The position numbers were made by a program, and so were the translations under genes. Below the pieces are notes generated by a model. It did no database searches. It was not told where the DNA came from and saw nothing but the letters and a program-made list of their open reading frames with translations. Positions 15,516 through 25,499 of a DNA stretch of 41,334 nucleotides are shown here, in pieces. The stretch's first letter is position 1, and each line of letters starts with the position of its first letter. Source of the DNA: Myxococcales bacterium (GTDB lineage: Bacteria > Myxococcota_A > Polyangia > Polyangiales > Polyangiaceae); assembly GCA_025355005.1 (NCBI GenBank), contig JANXLV010000081.1, positions 1 through 41,334 of the forward strand. Direction: 5' to 3'.

Positions 15516-15583
15516 GGACGCTCGCTTCGATTGCCTGGCACGGACCCTGCGTGTGCACGGTCCAAGGGTTCCGGCGAGCGTCC
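15516..15583. repeat. 10-bp inverted repeat enclosing the pilA promoter
   Basis: GGACGCTCGC (15516-15525) and GCGAGCGTCC (15574-15583) are perfect inverse copies 48 nt apart, with the -24/-12 element between them. A nested GGACC/GGTCC pair lies at 15542-15546 and 15559-15563. Could be a regulator dyad or DNA looping site; chance is not excluded. Confidence 0.45.
15536..15552 (+). promoter_or_regulatory. Candidate sigma-54 (-24/-12) promoter of pilA
   Basis: TGGCACG-GACC-CTGCG has a perfect -24 block and exact GG-N10-GC spacing (GG 15537-15538, GC 15549-15550). It lies about 80 nt before the pilin start. pilA is sigma-54 dependent and PilR activated in Myxococcus xanthus, so position and family knowledge agree. 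Confidence 0.65.
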
Positions 15584-15629
15584 CGTGCGTTTTCGCCCAT
15601 TGGTTGGAGTGTAAAGGAGCAATGTACAA

Positions 15630-16262
15630 ATGATACCGAAGAGAAAAGTAAGGCGTGGCTTCACGCTGATCGAGCTGATGATCGTCGTCGCGATCGTCGG
15701 CATCCTCGCAGTGCTCGCCGTCTTCGGCGTTCGTCGCTACCTCTCCAACGCCAAGTCCGCCGAGGCATCGAACTCGCTCGGTATGTTGAACCAAGGCGCG
15801 GTCGCTGCGTACGAGCAGGAAACGACCCCGGCAGAGCTCATCGGCCCCGGCAAGAGCAGCACCACGTCGCTGCACTCGCTGTGCGCCGCTGTCACCGCTG
15901 CCGTGCCGGCGAAGATCGCCAGCGTCAAGGGCGTGAAGTACGTCGCCGACAACGGCGCCGGCAACGACTACGCGAAGGACGGCAACGTCGTCGCGCCGAC
16001 CGGCTTCGCATGTCTGCGCTTCGAGATCAACCAGCCGCAATTCTACCAGTACGAGTACAATCCCGGCGCCGGCGGTGGCAAGGCCGACGGTCGTCCGGCG
16101 GGCGCGAACACCCCCAAGTGGGTCGCCACTTCCTGGGAAGTGGCGGCCTACGGAGACCTCAACGGCGACGGTCGCACGTCGGCGTTCATCACCGGTGGCG
16201 ACACGCTGTCCGGCCGCGCGATCACGGTGACCACGATCGACACGACGGATCCGGAAGAGTGA
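15630..16262 (+). CDS. pilA: Type IV major pilin-like protein
   Basis: A 210-residue prepilin close in length to myxobacterial PilA. The class III signal is MIPKRKVRRG|FTLIELMIVVAI with cleavage after Gly10 and Glu at mature position 5. AAGGAG (15614-15619) lies 10 nt upstream of ATG 15630. A cysteine pair (HSLCAAV and FACLRF) may form the disulfide loop. The C-terminus has WEVAAYGDLNGDGRTSAF, an Asp-rich loop that could bind calcium as in some pilins. A three-codon mini-frame (ATG-TAC-AAA-TGA, 15622-15633) overlaps the start. A sigma-54 promoter lies upstream and a strong terminator follows, so it is probably a single-gene transcript encoding the pilus subunit for twitching or social motility. 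Confidence 0.88.
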   Translation: MIPKRKVRRGFTLIELMIVVAIVGILAVLAVFGVRRYLSNAKSAEASNSLGMLNQGAVAAYEQETTPAELIGPGKSSTTSLHSLCAAVTAAVPAKIASVKGVKYVADNGAGNDYAKDGNVVAPTGFACLRFEINQPQFYQYEYNPGAGGGKADGRPAGANTPKWVATSWEVAAYGDLNGDGRTSAFITGGDTLSGRAITVTTIDTTDPEE

Positions 16263-16305
16263 GATCGAATCGCGGCGGTCCTTGACGCCGCGTTGCCGAG
16301 AACGA

Positions 16306-16347
16306 CAAAACGCTGCAGGCACACCGCCTGCGGCGTTTTGCTTTTGT
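16306..16347. terminator. Strong rho-independent terminator after pilA
   Basis: CAAAACGC-T-GCAGGC-acacc-GCCTGC-G-GCGTTTTG forms a 15-bp stem (one U-G pair) with a 5-nt loop, followed by CTTTTGT on the plus strand. On the minus strand the stem ends GCGTTTTG then TCGTT, so it can also serve the convergent membrane protein gene. Confidence 0.88.
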
Positions 16348-16370
16348 GGGATGACGTGCTCAGAAGCTGC

Positions 16371-17438
16371 TCAGAAGCCGAGGCGTCGCAGGACGACCTT
16401 GCGCACCGCCGGCAGCCGCAGCCGATAGAGAAACGCGTCGGCGAAGTAATGCGCCATCACCACGGCGTTGAGCGTGATGAGCCCCACATGCACGAGCCCG
16501 GTCTGGTTCACGAGCCCGCGCGCAAACGGGGCCTGGAGCGAGCCGACGAGAAGGAGCGGTGTCATGGAGAGGACCATCAGGGTCCACGCGAGCGTGCGCG
16601 TGATCTTCCGCTCATCGCCGTCACGTGTCTCGAGCATCTCGGCGGTCAGGAAATAATACTCGAGGCCGTGGATACCCGACGTCACCACGAGGCCCCAGAT
16701 CGGGATGTACAGCGTGAGTGCGAGCGCAGCGACGTGCGCGCACAGATAGAGCGCCTTCGCACGCGACGGCTTCGCGCGGAAGATCTGGCGTAGCGCGAAC
16801 ACGGCGCCCGCTGCGAAGACGGCGAGCATGACGTAGACGCCCCAGTACCCGAGCAGCGGCGCAAAGCCGGGGACGGGCGTGAGCTGGGCCGAGCTCACGT
16901 CGCTCGCGCGCGGAAACAAGAGCAATCGCATGACGAGCATGAGCAGCATGATCGCGACGAAGTTGTTTTGTACGACGCGCTCGCCTGGTGATGGCGGCTG
17001 CTTTGCGCGCAGCGAGTACAGCGCCCAGATGCCCTTGATCTGCGAGAGGCGGTGGTGCTGCGCGAAGATGAAGCCGATCGTGATGCCGAGCTCCGCCCAG
17101 TGCGGGAATACCACCGACGTGACCCAGAAGAGCGCGAACGATGCAGCGAACGCGCCCGTCGACCCCATCACCAGGATCCCCTTCTGTCCCGGCACTGGCG
17201 AGAGAAGGTCGCGCCGGACGCCGAACGCAAGGAACGTGAGGATCACGTGCGTGGTGTTGCCGAGAAGGAACTGCGACAGGTAGAGCGCGTAGTCGCGTTC
17301 CACCGTGCGTCCCGTGCCGTGGGCGCGCTCCAAGGCGAACGTGATCAGCGCGAGGAGGAACGGCAGCGTCAGGATGGATAGATCTGCGTTGCGCGAGAAA
17401 AGCCAGCCGCTCGGGCTCGTGCGACTCGTGCCGATCAT
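16371..17438 (-). CDS. Polytopic membrane protein with conserved-looking His motifs
   Basis: A 355-residue protein with about nine hydrophobic segments and short loops. I do not recognise the family with confidence. Histidines stand in or near membrane segments in striking contexts: [54 protein letters not shown] and [14 protein letters not shown]. Such patterns occur in membrane metal-dependent oxidoreductases, hydroxylases and desaturases, and also in Blh-type carotenoid oxygenases, so an enzyme is plausible. The product ends close to the shared terminator. Its ATG lies 67 nt from the divergent lepA start. Confidence 0.7.
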   Translation of the reverse strand: MIGTSRTSPSGWLFSRNADLSILTLPFLLALITFALERAHGTGRTVERDYALYLSQFLLGNTTHVILTFLAFGVRRDLLSPVPGQKGILVMGSTGAFAASFALFWVTSVVFPHWAELGITIGFIFAQHHRLSQIKGIWALYSLRAKQPPSPGERVVQNNFVAIMLLMLVMRLLLFPRASDVSSAQLTPVPGFAPLLGYWGVYVMLAVFAAGAVFALRQIFRAKPSRAKALYLCAHVAALALTLYIPIWGLVVTSGIHGLEYYFLTAEMLETRDGDERKITRTLAWTLMVLSMTPLLLVGSLQAPFARGLVNQTGLVHVGLITLNAVVMAHYFADAFLYRLRLPAVRKVVLRRLGF

Positions 17439-17505
17439 CCAGCAAATCGTACCACGAACAGCGCTCGGATATTCGCGCGGCAGGTGCTATGAACCGCACC
17501 TCGTC

Positions 17506-19317
<1,812 letters not shown>

Positions 19318-19325
19318 CCAAAATT

Positions 19326-19338
19326 CTGTCCGGGACAG
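19326..19338. promoter_or_regulatory. Perfect 13-bp dyad CTGTCC-G-GGACAG
   Basis: The palindrome lies in the 58-nt gap between lepA and the SUKH-like gene, 37 nt before the latter's ATG, and is followed by GCCA-gt-TGGC. A candidate operator; no regulator is evident. Confidence 0.3.
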
Positions 19339-19375
19339 GCCAGTTGGCTGTACGCTACACGGTCTAACCCGCTCG

Positions 19376-21271
19376 ATGAAAAAGCCCCTCGCTAAGCGTC
19401 GGACGTTGCGCACGAAGGTGAAGCCCCGTGCGAGCGTGGAGCCCTCTCGACTGGTAACCGCCGCGCTCGAGCGCATCGAGAGCGTGCTCACCAAATCGGG
19501 CAAGGTGGACAGGCTGGGACCGCCCGCGACGGAGCTCGAGATCGACGCGCAGGCCAGCCTGCTTGGCAAAGGCAGGTCGCTGCCGCCGAGCTACGTGACC
19601 ATGCTCCGCGAACGCTCTCGCATCGGCGAGCCGGAGATCCTTCTCACTGCGATGGAGATCGCGGGCAGGAGCTCGGAGCTGGTGAGTCGCCTCGGCAACG
19701 AGGCGGTGCGGTACATGCCGTTCTGCGAGTCGCGCGACACGCTGTTCTGCTTCGACAAGGGCGGCGCCAAGGCGGACCCGAAGCGCGCCGAACTGGCAGT
19801 TGTAGAATACACGGATGGGGCGATGAAGCTCTTCTGCCACTCGTTCGGCGAGTGGCTGGACCTGGTCGCAGACGGCCGCGAAGAGTCCGTCGAGAACGCG
19901 GCCAGCATGCCCGCGGGCCTGAAGCGTCTGCTCGCGGAGCTCGGGTTTCGCTTCGAATATCCCGTCGTCGGCCGCATGGAGACCGGCGACATCCCCGCGA
20001 TCGTAGAGCTCATCGGCCCTGCCACGGCGAAACAGGTGCGCGGCGACAAGGACCGCCTCTTCGACTCGAGCGGCAAGGCTTCCCTCACCATCAACGTGGA
20101 CGAGTTCACGCTTGCCGTCTCCCTGCGCACGGGCATCTTCGTGTTCGAGGCGGAGGACGTCTTCCGATGGCTGCGCCACTTCCGCGACGAGAACTTCTTC
20201 GGTAGCGACCTGGGCCGGGAGCCTCTGCACGCAGACAAGGTGCGCGATCTGACGCGCGCCGCGCCCGAGCCGCCGCTGGTGTTGCGCGGCATGATGGAGC
20301 TCCCCACCCTCTCCGCGACGAAGCACAAGTTCTTCGCCGCAAGCGGCTCCTCGGCCACGGACTTCTATCTCCTTGCACGGACCGCGAGCACGAGCGAGCG
20401 CGCGCCGAGCGTCATTCTGCACGTCGTGGATGGCCTCGTCGCGAGCGCGCACCAGCTCGACGAGCCGCTGAACGATCTCTACGTCAGCCCTAGCGGCGCC
20501 ATGTGGGGCCTCGCCCAGACGCATGCGGTGAGGTTTGCCGGCGGGACCGCGCGCACGTATCCGCTCGCGCGTCCGACCGCCGGGAGAACATGGTGGTGGG
20601 GCATTGGCGGGGGCAGCGAACGCATCTTCGTGTGGGGCGCAGGCACGCTGCTCGAGTTCAAGGGTGACGGGTTCTCGCCATTCGTCCCCGACGCCGGCCT
20701 GGACGAATCCGAGTCGGTGGTGTCGCTCGTGGCCACACAGAACAACATCTCGATGCTCGTCTGCGGCGATCACATGGGCGCAGTGGCCTCGTTCGACGGC
20801 AAGGACTGGCTTCCCATCGGTGAGGACAGCGTCCTCGACGGACAGCTCGTCGACATGGACGTGTGGCGCGGCATTGCGCTGGTGCTGGACAAGAAGGGCG
20901 ACATCCATCGCGTCGAGCGCGGAGCGCATCGCAAGGTGGCGCTCAATCGTCGCGCCCATGCGTTCACCACCGACTCGGGCGTGGACCGTCCATTCCACGC
21001 CGTGCGCGGCTACGACGGTGGAACGCTCCTGGCGAGCGACGGCGGTGTCATCGCCGTGGGCGCGGGCGAACCCATCTTCCACGCGGCGAAGGACGGGCGC
21101 GAGCGCACGCGCCTCTTCCGCGTTGGCGGTCGCAGCCTGCAGCTCGCGAGCAAGGTCTCGCGCGTGGAGTCCTCGGACATCGGGGAGACGGGCATCGTGG
21201 CCACCTCGGGCCCGAATGTCTGGCTCTTCCGTGACGGGAATTTCCACGTCCTCGACATGCACGAGTGGTAG
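19376..21271 (+). CDS. SMI1/KNR4 (SUKH)-like domain protein with C-terminal beta-propeller-like region
   Basis: A 631-residue cytoplasmic-looking protein. A basic leader (KKPLAKRRTLRTKVK) is followed by a SUKH-like domain at about 28-165: an entry helix, the LPPSYVTMLRERSRIG segment, then YMPFCESRDTLFCFDKGG and LAVVEYTDGAMKLFCHSFGE, which match the pattern of SMI1/KNR4 proteins. From about 310 the sequence becomes repetitive beta-structure with motifs such as WGLAQTHAVRFAGG, WWWGIGGGSERIFVWGAG and VASFDGKDWLPIGED, suggesting a propeller. SUKH proteins often act as immunity proteins against polymorphic toxins, but no toxin is adjacent and the fusion to a propeller is unusual. Function remains unknown. 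Confidence 0.65.
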   Translation: MKKPLAKRRTLRTKVKPRASVEPSRLVTAALERIESVLTKSGKVDRLGPPATELEIDAQASLLGKGRSLPPSYVTMLRERSRIGEPEILLTAMEIAGRSSELVSRLGNEAVRYMPFCESRDTLFCFDKGGAKADPKRAELAVVEYTDGAMKLFCHSFGEWLDLVADGREESVENAASMPAGLKRLLAELGFRFEYPVVGRMETGDIPAIVELIGPATAKQVRGDKDRLFDSSGKASLTINVDEFTLAVSLRTGIFVFEAEDVFRWLRHFRDENFFGSDLGREPLHADKVRDLTRAAPEPPLVLRGMMELPTLSATKHKFFAASGSSATDFYLLARTASTSERAPSVILHVVDGLVASAHQLDEPLNDLYVSPSGAMWGLAQTHAVRFAGGTARTYPLARPTAGRTWWWGIGGGSERIFVWGAGTLLEFKGDGFSPFVPDAGLDESESVVSLVATQNNISMLVCGDHMGAVASFDGKDWLPIGEDSVLDGQLVDMDVWRGIALVLDKKGDIHRVERGAHRKVALNRRAHAFTTDSGVDRPFHAVRGYDGGTLLASDGGVIAVGAGEPIFHAAKDGRERTRLFRVGGRSLQLASKVSRVESSDIGETGIVATSGPNVWLFRDGNFHVLDMHEW

Positions 21272-21307
21272 GGCTCCCTCACGACCAGGCGTGTTAGCCT
21301 CGACGCT

Positions 21308-22693
21308 ATGCCCAAGACGCAGCGTGCGCAGGACACAGTTGACCAGGTCAACGCCACGACGGAGTCGGAGCTTTCGGCCTGGACCCTGGAAGAAACACTC
21401 TCCTTTGGCGGCGCGCCCCTCTTCGTACTTCGGCTCGGCAATGGCCTCCGCGTCCTGCTTCTGCCAGACGACAGCGCCAAGGTCGTCAGCTACTTCACGT
21501 GGTTCCGCGTGGGCTCACGTCATGAGAAGCCGGGAAAGACCGGGCTCGCGCACCTCTTCGAGCACCTGATGTTCAACGAGACGGAAGGCCTCAAGGCAGG
21601 TGAGTTCGATCGCAAGCTGGAGGAAAACGGCGCCGAGTCGAACGCGGCCACGTGGCTCGACTGGACCTACTACTACGAGGCCCTGCCGTCTGATCGCTTC
21701 GGGCTTGCTGTGACCCTCGAGAGCGAGCGCATGGCGCGCCTGGTGCTGCGCGAGCCGCAAATCACGAGCGAGAAGGAGGTCGTCGCGAACGAGCGCCGCT
21801 ACCGCGTGGAGGACGACGTCGAGGGCGCCGCGAACGAGCTGCTCTACAAGCACGCCTTCCAGAAGCACGCGTATCACTGGCCCACGATCGGCTGGATGGA
21901 CGACATCAAGAACTTCACGCCAGAAGACTGCGCAGCGTTCTACAAGACGTACTACGCCCCGAACAACGCGACGCTCGTCGTGGTCGGCGACGTCAAGCTC
22001 AAGGATGCGCTCACCAAGATCCGCGACGCGTACGGCAAGCTCGCAGCCGCAGCGCTTCCCGTGGAGGACACGACGCCGGAGCCGTTCCAGCTCGAGGAGC
22101 GCCGCATCGAGGTGAAGAAGCCCACTGCGAGCGAGAAGGTCATCCTCGGTTATCGCGGCCCCGCGCTGGGGGACAACGACCATCCGACGCTCGTGGTGCT
22201 GTCGGAGATCCTGTTCGGTGGGCGCGCATCACGGCTGTACGAGAGGCTCGTGATCGAGAAGGAGCTCGTCACCGACCTGCGTGGTTGGGCATCGACCTTC
22301 CGCGATCCGGGCCTCTTCGAGATGTTCTTTTACGCTCGCGGTGAGCACACGTGCGAGGAGATCCTCACGGCGCTCGAGCCGGAGCTCGCGCGGCTACACG
22401 TGGACGTCGTCTCCGAGGAGGAGCTCACGCGGGCCAAGGCTCGCCTCGAGCTCGGGCTGCTCTCCACGCTGGACACTGCGAGCGGCAAGGCCGAGCAGAT
22501 GGGCTTCTACGACACCGTCCTCGGCGACCCGGTCGGCGCGTTCGGTCGGCTTGCTGCGTATCGTCGCGTCAGCGCTGGTGACATCCGGACGGCTGCGCGC
22601 AGGTATCTCCACGCCGCGCAGCGGACGATGGTCATCGTGCGTCGCGATGGAGCGCCGTCGGAGACCGCAGAGAGCGCGGAGGCCGCGCAGTGA
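21308..22693 (+). CDS. M16 family zinc metallopeptidase, catalytic subunit
   Basis: A 461-residue peptidase of the pitrilysin/processing-peptidase family. The inverted zinc motif HxxEH is H82-L-F-E85-H86 in GLAHLFEHLMFNE, with the third ligand Glu162 in VVANERRYR, 77 residues on as expected. Two M16 half-domains are present (about 35-240 and 250-440). No signal peptide is seen, so it is cytoplasmic or leaderless; some bacterial pairs act in the periplasm. It overlaps the next gene by 4 nt (GTGA), and the pair is expected to form a heterodimer that degrades small peptides in a closed chamber. Confidence 0.9.
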   Translation: MPKTQRAQDTVDQVNATTESELSAWTLEETLSFGGAPLFVLRLGNGLRVLLLPDDSAKVVSYFTWFRVGSRHEKPGKTGLAHLFEHLMFNETEGLKAGEFDRKLEENGAESNAATWLDWTYYYEALPSDRFGLAVTLESERMARLVLREPQITSEKEVVANERRYRVEDDVEGAANELLYKHAFQKHAYHWPTIGWMDDIKNFTPEDCAAFYKTYYAPNNATLVVVGDVKLKDALTKIRDAYGKLAAAALPVEDTTPEPFQLEERRIEVKKPTASEKVILGYRGPALGDNDHPTLVVLSEILFGGRASRLYERLVIEKELVTDLRGWASTFRDPGLFEMFFYARGEHTCEEILTALEPELARLHVDVVSEEELTRAKARLELGLLSTLDTASGKAEQMGFYDTVLGDPVGAFGRLAAYRRVSAGDIRTAARRYLHAAQRTMVIVRRDGAPSETAESAEAAQ

Positions 22694-24018
22694 GCGCCGC
22701 CAAGGAGCGCGCACCGACGGTCATGGAGATCGCCGGCGGCGGCAAGGTCTTCGTGGAGAGCGCGCACACCGTGCCGCTCGTGCACATCACAATCTCCTTC
22801 CGTTCGGGCGCGTTCCACGATCCGCCCGGCAAGGATGGCACCGCCCGGATGATGCTGCGGCTGCTCCGGCGTGGCGCGGACGGACTTGGCGCGCAGGAGA
22901 TCGAGCGCACCATCGACACGCTCGGCGCGGAGCTCTCGGTGGAGGCATCCGCGTCCACACTCACGCTCGGCGGCTCCGTCATCCGGCGCAACCTCGAGCC
23001 GTTCATCGCGCTCATCCGCCGCATCGCGGGCAAGCCCACATTCTCCACCGACGAGCTCGAGCGCCTTCGCCGGGAGAGCACCGCAGAGCTGCTCGAGGCT
23101 CGCGACAACGATCGGCACCTCGCGTCCGTCGCCTTCCGTCGCGCCGTGTTCGGCGAGCACCCGTTCGGCCGCGGCTCATCTGGCCGGATCACGTCGATCC
23201 AGAAGATCACCGAAGATGACATCCGCGCTGCGTATGCGAAGCATTTTCGTCAGGGCAACGTCGTCTTCGGCTTTGCCGGCGACATCGACGAGGCTCGCGC
23301 AAAGAAGCACGCCGAAGAGATCGCGAGCACACTCCCCGCGGGCGCCGGGCCGGAGGGGCACATCGCCGAGCCGACTCCCCTCACCGGTCGCGCGCTGGTG
23401 TTCGTGGACAAACCAGAGCGCACGCAGACACAGATCCTGATCGGGGGTCTGGGGACGCATCCGAAGGATCCGGATCATGTCGCGCTCGCCGCCGCGACGG
23501 CCGTCTTCGGCGGCACCTTCACGTCCCGGCTCATGCGCGAGGTCCGGAGCAAGCGCGGCTGGTCGTACGGCGCGAGCGCACGCATCGCGATCGAGCGCGC
23601 GCGACACGCGTTCCAGATATGGACGTTTCCGGCGGCAGAGGACGCGGCGGCGTGCGTCGAGCTGGAGCTCGGTCTGCTCGAGACCTTCGTCACTGACGGC
23701 ATCACCGAGCGCGAGACGTCGTTCATCAAGCGCTATCTCACGCGCTCGCACGCGTTCGACGTGGACACCGCGCAGAAGCGACTCCATCAGGCGCTGGACG
23801 TGGAGCTGCTCGACCTGCCCGCCGACTACCACACGGCCTACCTTTCCCACGTCGCCGCCGTCACGCGCGATTCGGCGAACGCGGCGGTGAAGGCGCGTTT
23901 CACTGCGGAGAATCTGATCATCGCTGTCGTCGGGACGGACTCGCAGATCCGCGCGGCAGTCGAGGCAAAGATCGCACGCCTCGCCGGCACCAAGGTCATC
24001 AAGTTCGACGAGCTGTGA
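22690..24018 (+). CDS. M16 family non-catalytic partner subunit
   Basis: A 442-residue M16 protein with GTG start overlapping the upstream stop. At the position of HxxEH it has R53-M-M-L-R57 (GTARMMLRLL), so the zinc site is lost. The C-terminal half retains the substrate-clamping Arg/Tyr pair typical of the second subunit in RSKRGWSYGASARI. This division of labour, one zinc-bearing and one Arg/Tyr-bearing subunit, matches the known two-gene M16B arrangement. It is tail-to-tail with the biotin carboxylase gene, 38 nt apart, with no clear terminator. Confidence 0.88.
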   Translation: MSAAKERAPTVMEIAGGGKVFVESAHTVPLVHITISFRSGAFHDPPGKDGTARMMLRLLRRGADGLGAQEIERTIDTLGAELSVEASASTLTLGGSVIRRNLEPFIALIRRIAGKPTFSTDELERLRRESTAELLEARDNDRHLASVAFRRAVFGEHPFGRGSSGRITSIQKITEDDIRAAYAKHFRQGNVVFGFAGDIDEARAKKHAEEIASTLPAGAGPEGHIAEPTPLTGRALVFVDKPERTQTQILIGGLGTHPKDPDHVALAAATAVFGGTFTSRLMREVRSKRGWSYGASARIAIERARHAFQIWTFPAAEDAAACVELELGLLETFVTDGITERETSFIKRYLTRSHAFDVDTAQKRLHQALDVELLDLPADYHTAYLSHVAAVTRDSANAAVKARFTAENLIIAVVGTDSQIRAAVEAKIARLAGTKVIKFDEL

Positions 24019-24056
24019 GCCTGGTCGCCGAGGAGCCGGCCTGACGCGACACGTTT

Positions 24057-25469
24057 CTACGGCTTGTTGGCCTTCGCGAAGGTCTCCGCGAATTTGGTGT
24101 CGTAGTTGGACGCTTTGAACTCTTCGCTCACCAGGACCTTCCGGAGGAAGTCGACGTTCGTCACGCATGGGGCGATGTGCGTGCCAAGGAGCGCGCGATC
24201 GAGCTCCGCGATGCACGCGTCGCGAGTCTCGGCCCAGGCAACGACCTTCGCGATCATGGGGTCGTAGAACGGCGTGACCTTGGAGCCTGCGCGCACGCCG
24301 GACTCGATGCGGAGGTTACTGCTCAGCGTCTCCTCGCTCTTGCCGGCCCAGGTGAGCGTGTCGATCGCGCCGGGCTTCGGAATGAAGCCCTTCCAGCTGT
24401 CCTCCGCGTAGATGCGCGCTTCGATCGCGTGACCCTTGCGGGTCTCCGCGGCCCTCGAGAGATCGGGTAGCTTCTCGCCCGCGGCCACGCGGAGCTGCAG
24501 CTCCACGAGGTCCAGCCCGGTCACCATCTCCGTGACGGGGTGCTCGACCTGAAGGCGCGCGTTCACCTCCAGGAAGAAGAGGTTGCCTTCCGCATCCGCG
24601 ATGAACTCGCAGGTGCCTGCGCCCACGTAGCCGACCTTCTTGACGACAGCGATCGCACGCTCGAAGAGCTCGCGGCGCCTTGCCTCGCCCGCTTCACCAC
24701 GGAAGAACGGCGCCGCCGACGGCGACTCCTCGATGATCTTCTGATGGCGTCGCTGCACGCTGCACTCGCGCTCACCCAGCGCGTAGGTGTTGCCGTGCGA
24801 GTCGGCGAAGATCTGCACCTCGATGTGACGGGGCTTGCTCACGTACCGCTCGAGGAACACGCGCGCATCCGCAAACGACGCCTTGCCGCGATCAGAGCAG
24901 CTCTTGAGCGCGCGCTCCAGGCCCGCCGCCTCCGTCACCACCTGCATCCCGATGCCGCCGCCGCCGCTGACGGCTTTCACCACGATCGGGTAGCCCACGC
25001 TCTCTGCGACCTTCGCTGCGGCGAGGACCCCTTCGGGCGTATCGATCGTGATGGGCTCGTCCGTTCCGGGCACTGGCGATGTCCCTGCGGACAGCGCGAC
25101 GTGGCGCGCCTTCATCTTGTCGCCGAAGGCGTCCAGCGTGTCGGGCGCCGGCCCGATGAACGTGACGCCCGCCTCCGCGACGCGCCGGGCGAAGCCGGAT
25201 TTCTCGCTCAGGAAGCCATACCCCGGGTGGACCGCGTCGGCGCCGGTCTTCTTGATGGCGTCGATGATCGCATCCACGTTCAGGTACGAGTCCTTCGCGG
25301 CAGCCGGGCCGATCAGGATCGCTTCGTCGGCATCGGTGGTGTGCGGCGCGCCCGCATCTGCCTCCGAGTAAACCGCGACGGTCTTGATGCCGAGACGCTT
25401 GCAGGTGCGGATGACGCGGCGAGAGATCTCTCCACGGTTTGCAACGAGGACCTTCGAGAAGAGCGGCAT
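24057..25469 (-). CDS. accC: Biotin carboxylase subunit of an acyl-CoA carboxylase
   Basis: A 470-residue biotin carboxylase that charges biotin on the carrier protein with bicarbonate using ATP. Motifs: KVLVANRGEISRRVIRTCK at the start, AVHPGYGFLSEK, the ATP-grasp glycine loop VSGGGGIGMQVV, LERYVSKPRHIEVQIF, ECSVQRRHQKIIEE and FLEVNARLQVEHPVTEM. The glycine loop reads GGGGIGM where many AccC proteins have GGGGRGM. There is no biotin carrier domain on this protein and no carrier or carboxyltransferase gene nearby, so it may serve acetyl-, propionyl- or another acyl-CoA carboxylase. It follows the TolC-like gene by 30 nt. Confidence 0.9.
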   Translation of the reverse strand: MPLFSKVLVANRGEISRRVIRTCKRLGIKTVAVYSEADAGAPHTTDADEAILIGPAAAKDSYLNVDAIIDAIKKTGADAVHPGYGFLSEKSGFARRVAEAGVTFIGPAPDTLDAFGDKMKARHVALSAGTSPVPGTDEPITIDTPEGVLAAAKVAESVGYPIVVKAVSGGGGIGMQVVTEAAGLERALKSCSDRGKASFADARVFLERYVSKPRHIEVQIFADSHGNTYALGERECSVQRRHQKIIEESPSAAPFFRGEAGEARRRELFERAIAVVKKVGYVGAGTCEFIADAEGNLFFLEVNARLQVEHPVTEMVTGLDLVELQLRVAAGEKLPDLSRAAETRKGHAIEARIYAEDSWKGFIPKPGAIDTLTWAGKSEETLSSNLRIESGVRAGSKVTPFYDPMIAKVVAWAETRDACIAELDRALLGTHIAPCVTNVDFLRKVLVSEEFKASNYDTKFAETFAKANKP

Positions 25470-25499
25470 GGCTCTTTTTCGACCGCCTTGCCCTCCGCG

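Larger units (their letters stand above)
15190..15629. promoter_or_regulatory. Shared control region of two divergent pilin genes
   Basis: A 440-nt gap containing a candidate sigma-54 promoter facing each pilin gene (listed separately) and a 10-bp inverted repeat around the plus-strand one. No coding sequence with a credible start was recognised inside it. The central part (about 15260-15510) shows nothing I can assign, and would be the place for enhancer sites of a PilR-type activator. Confidence 0.5.

Noticed and set aside
19326..19338. Terminator for lepA at the CTGTCC-G-GGACAG dyad
   Set aside because: The loop is too tight for the full stem and no T-run follows; kept only as a candidate operator.
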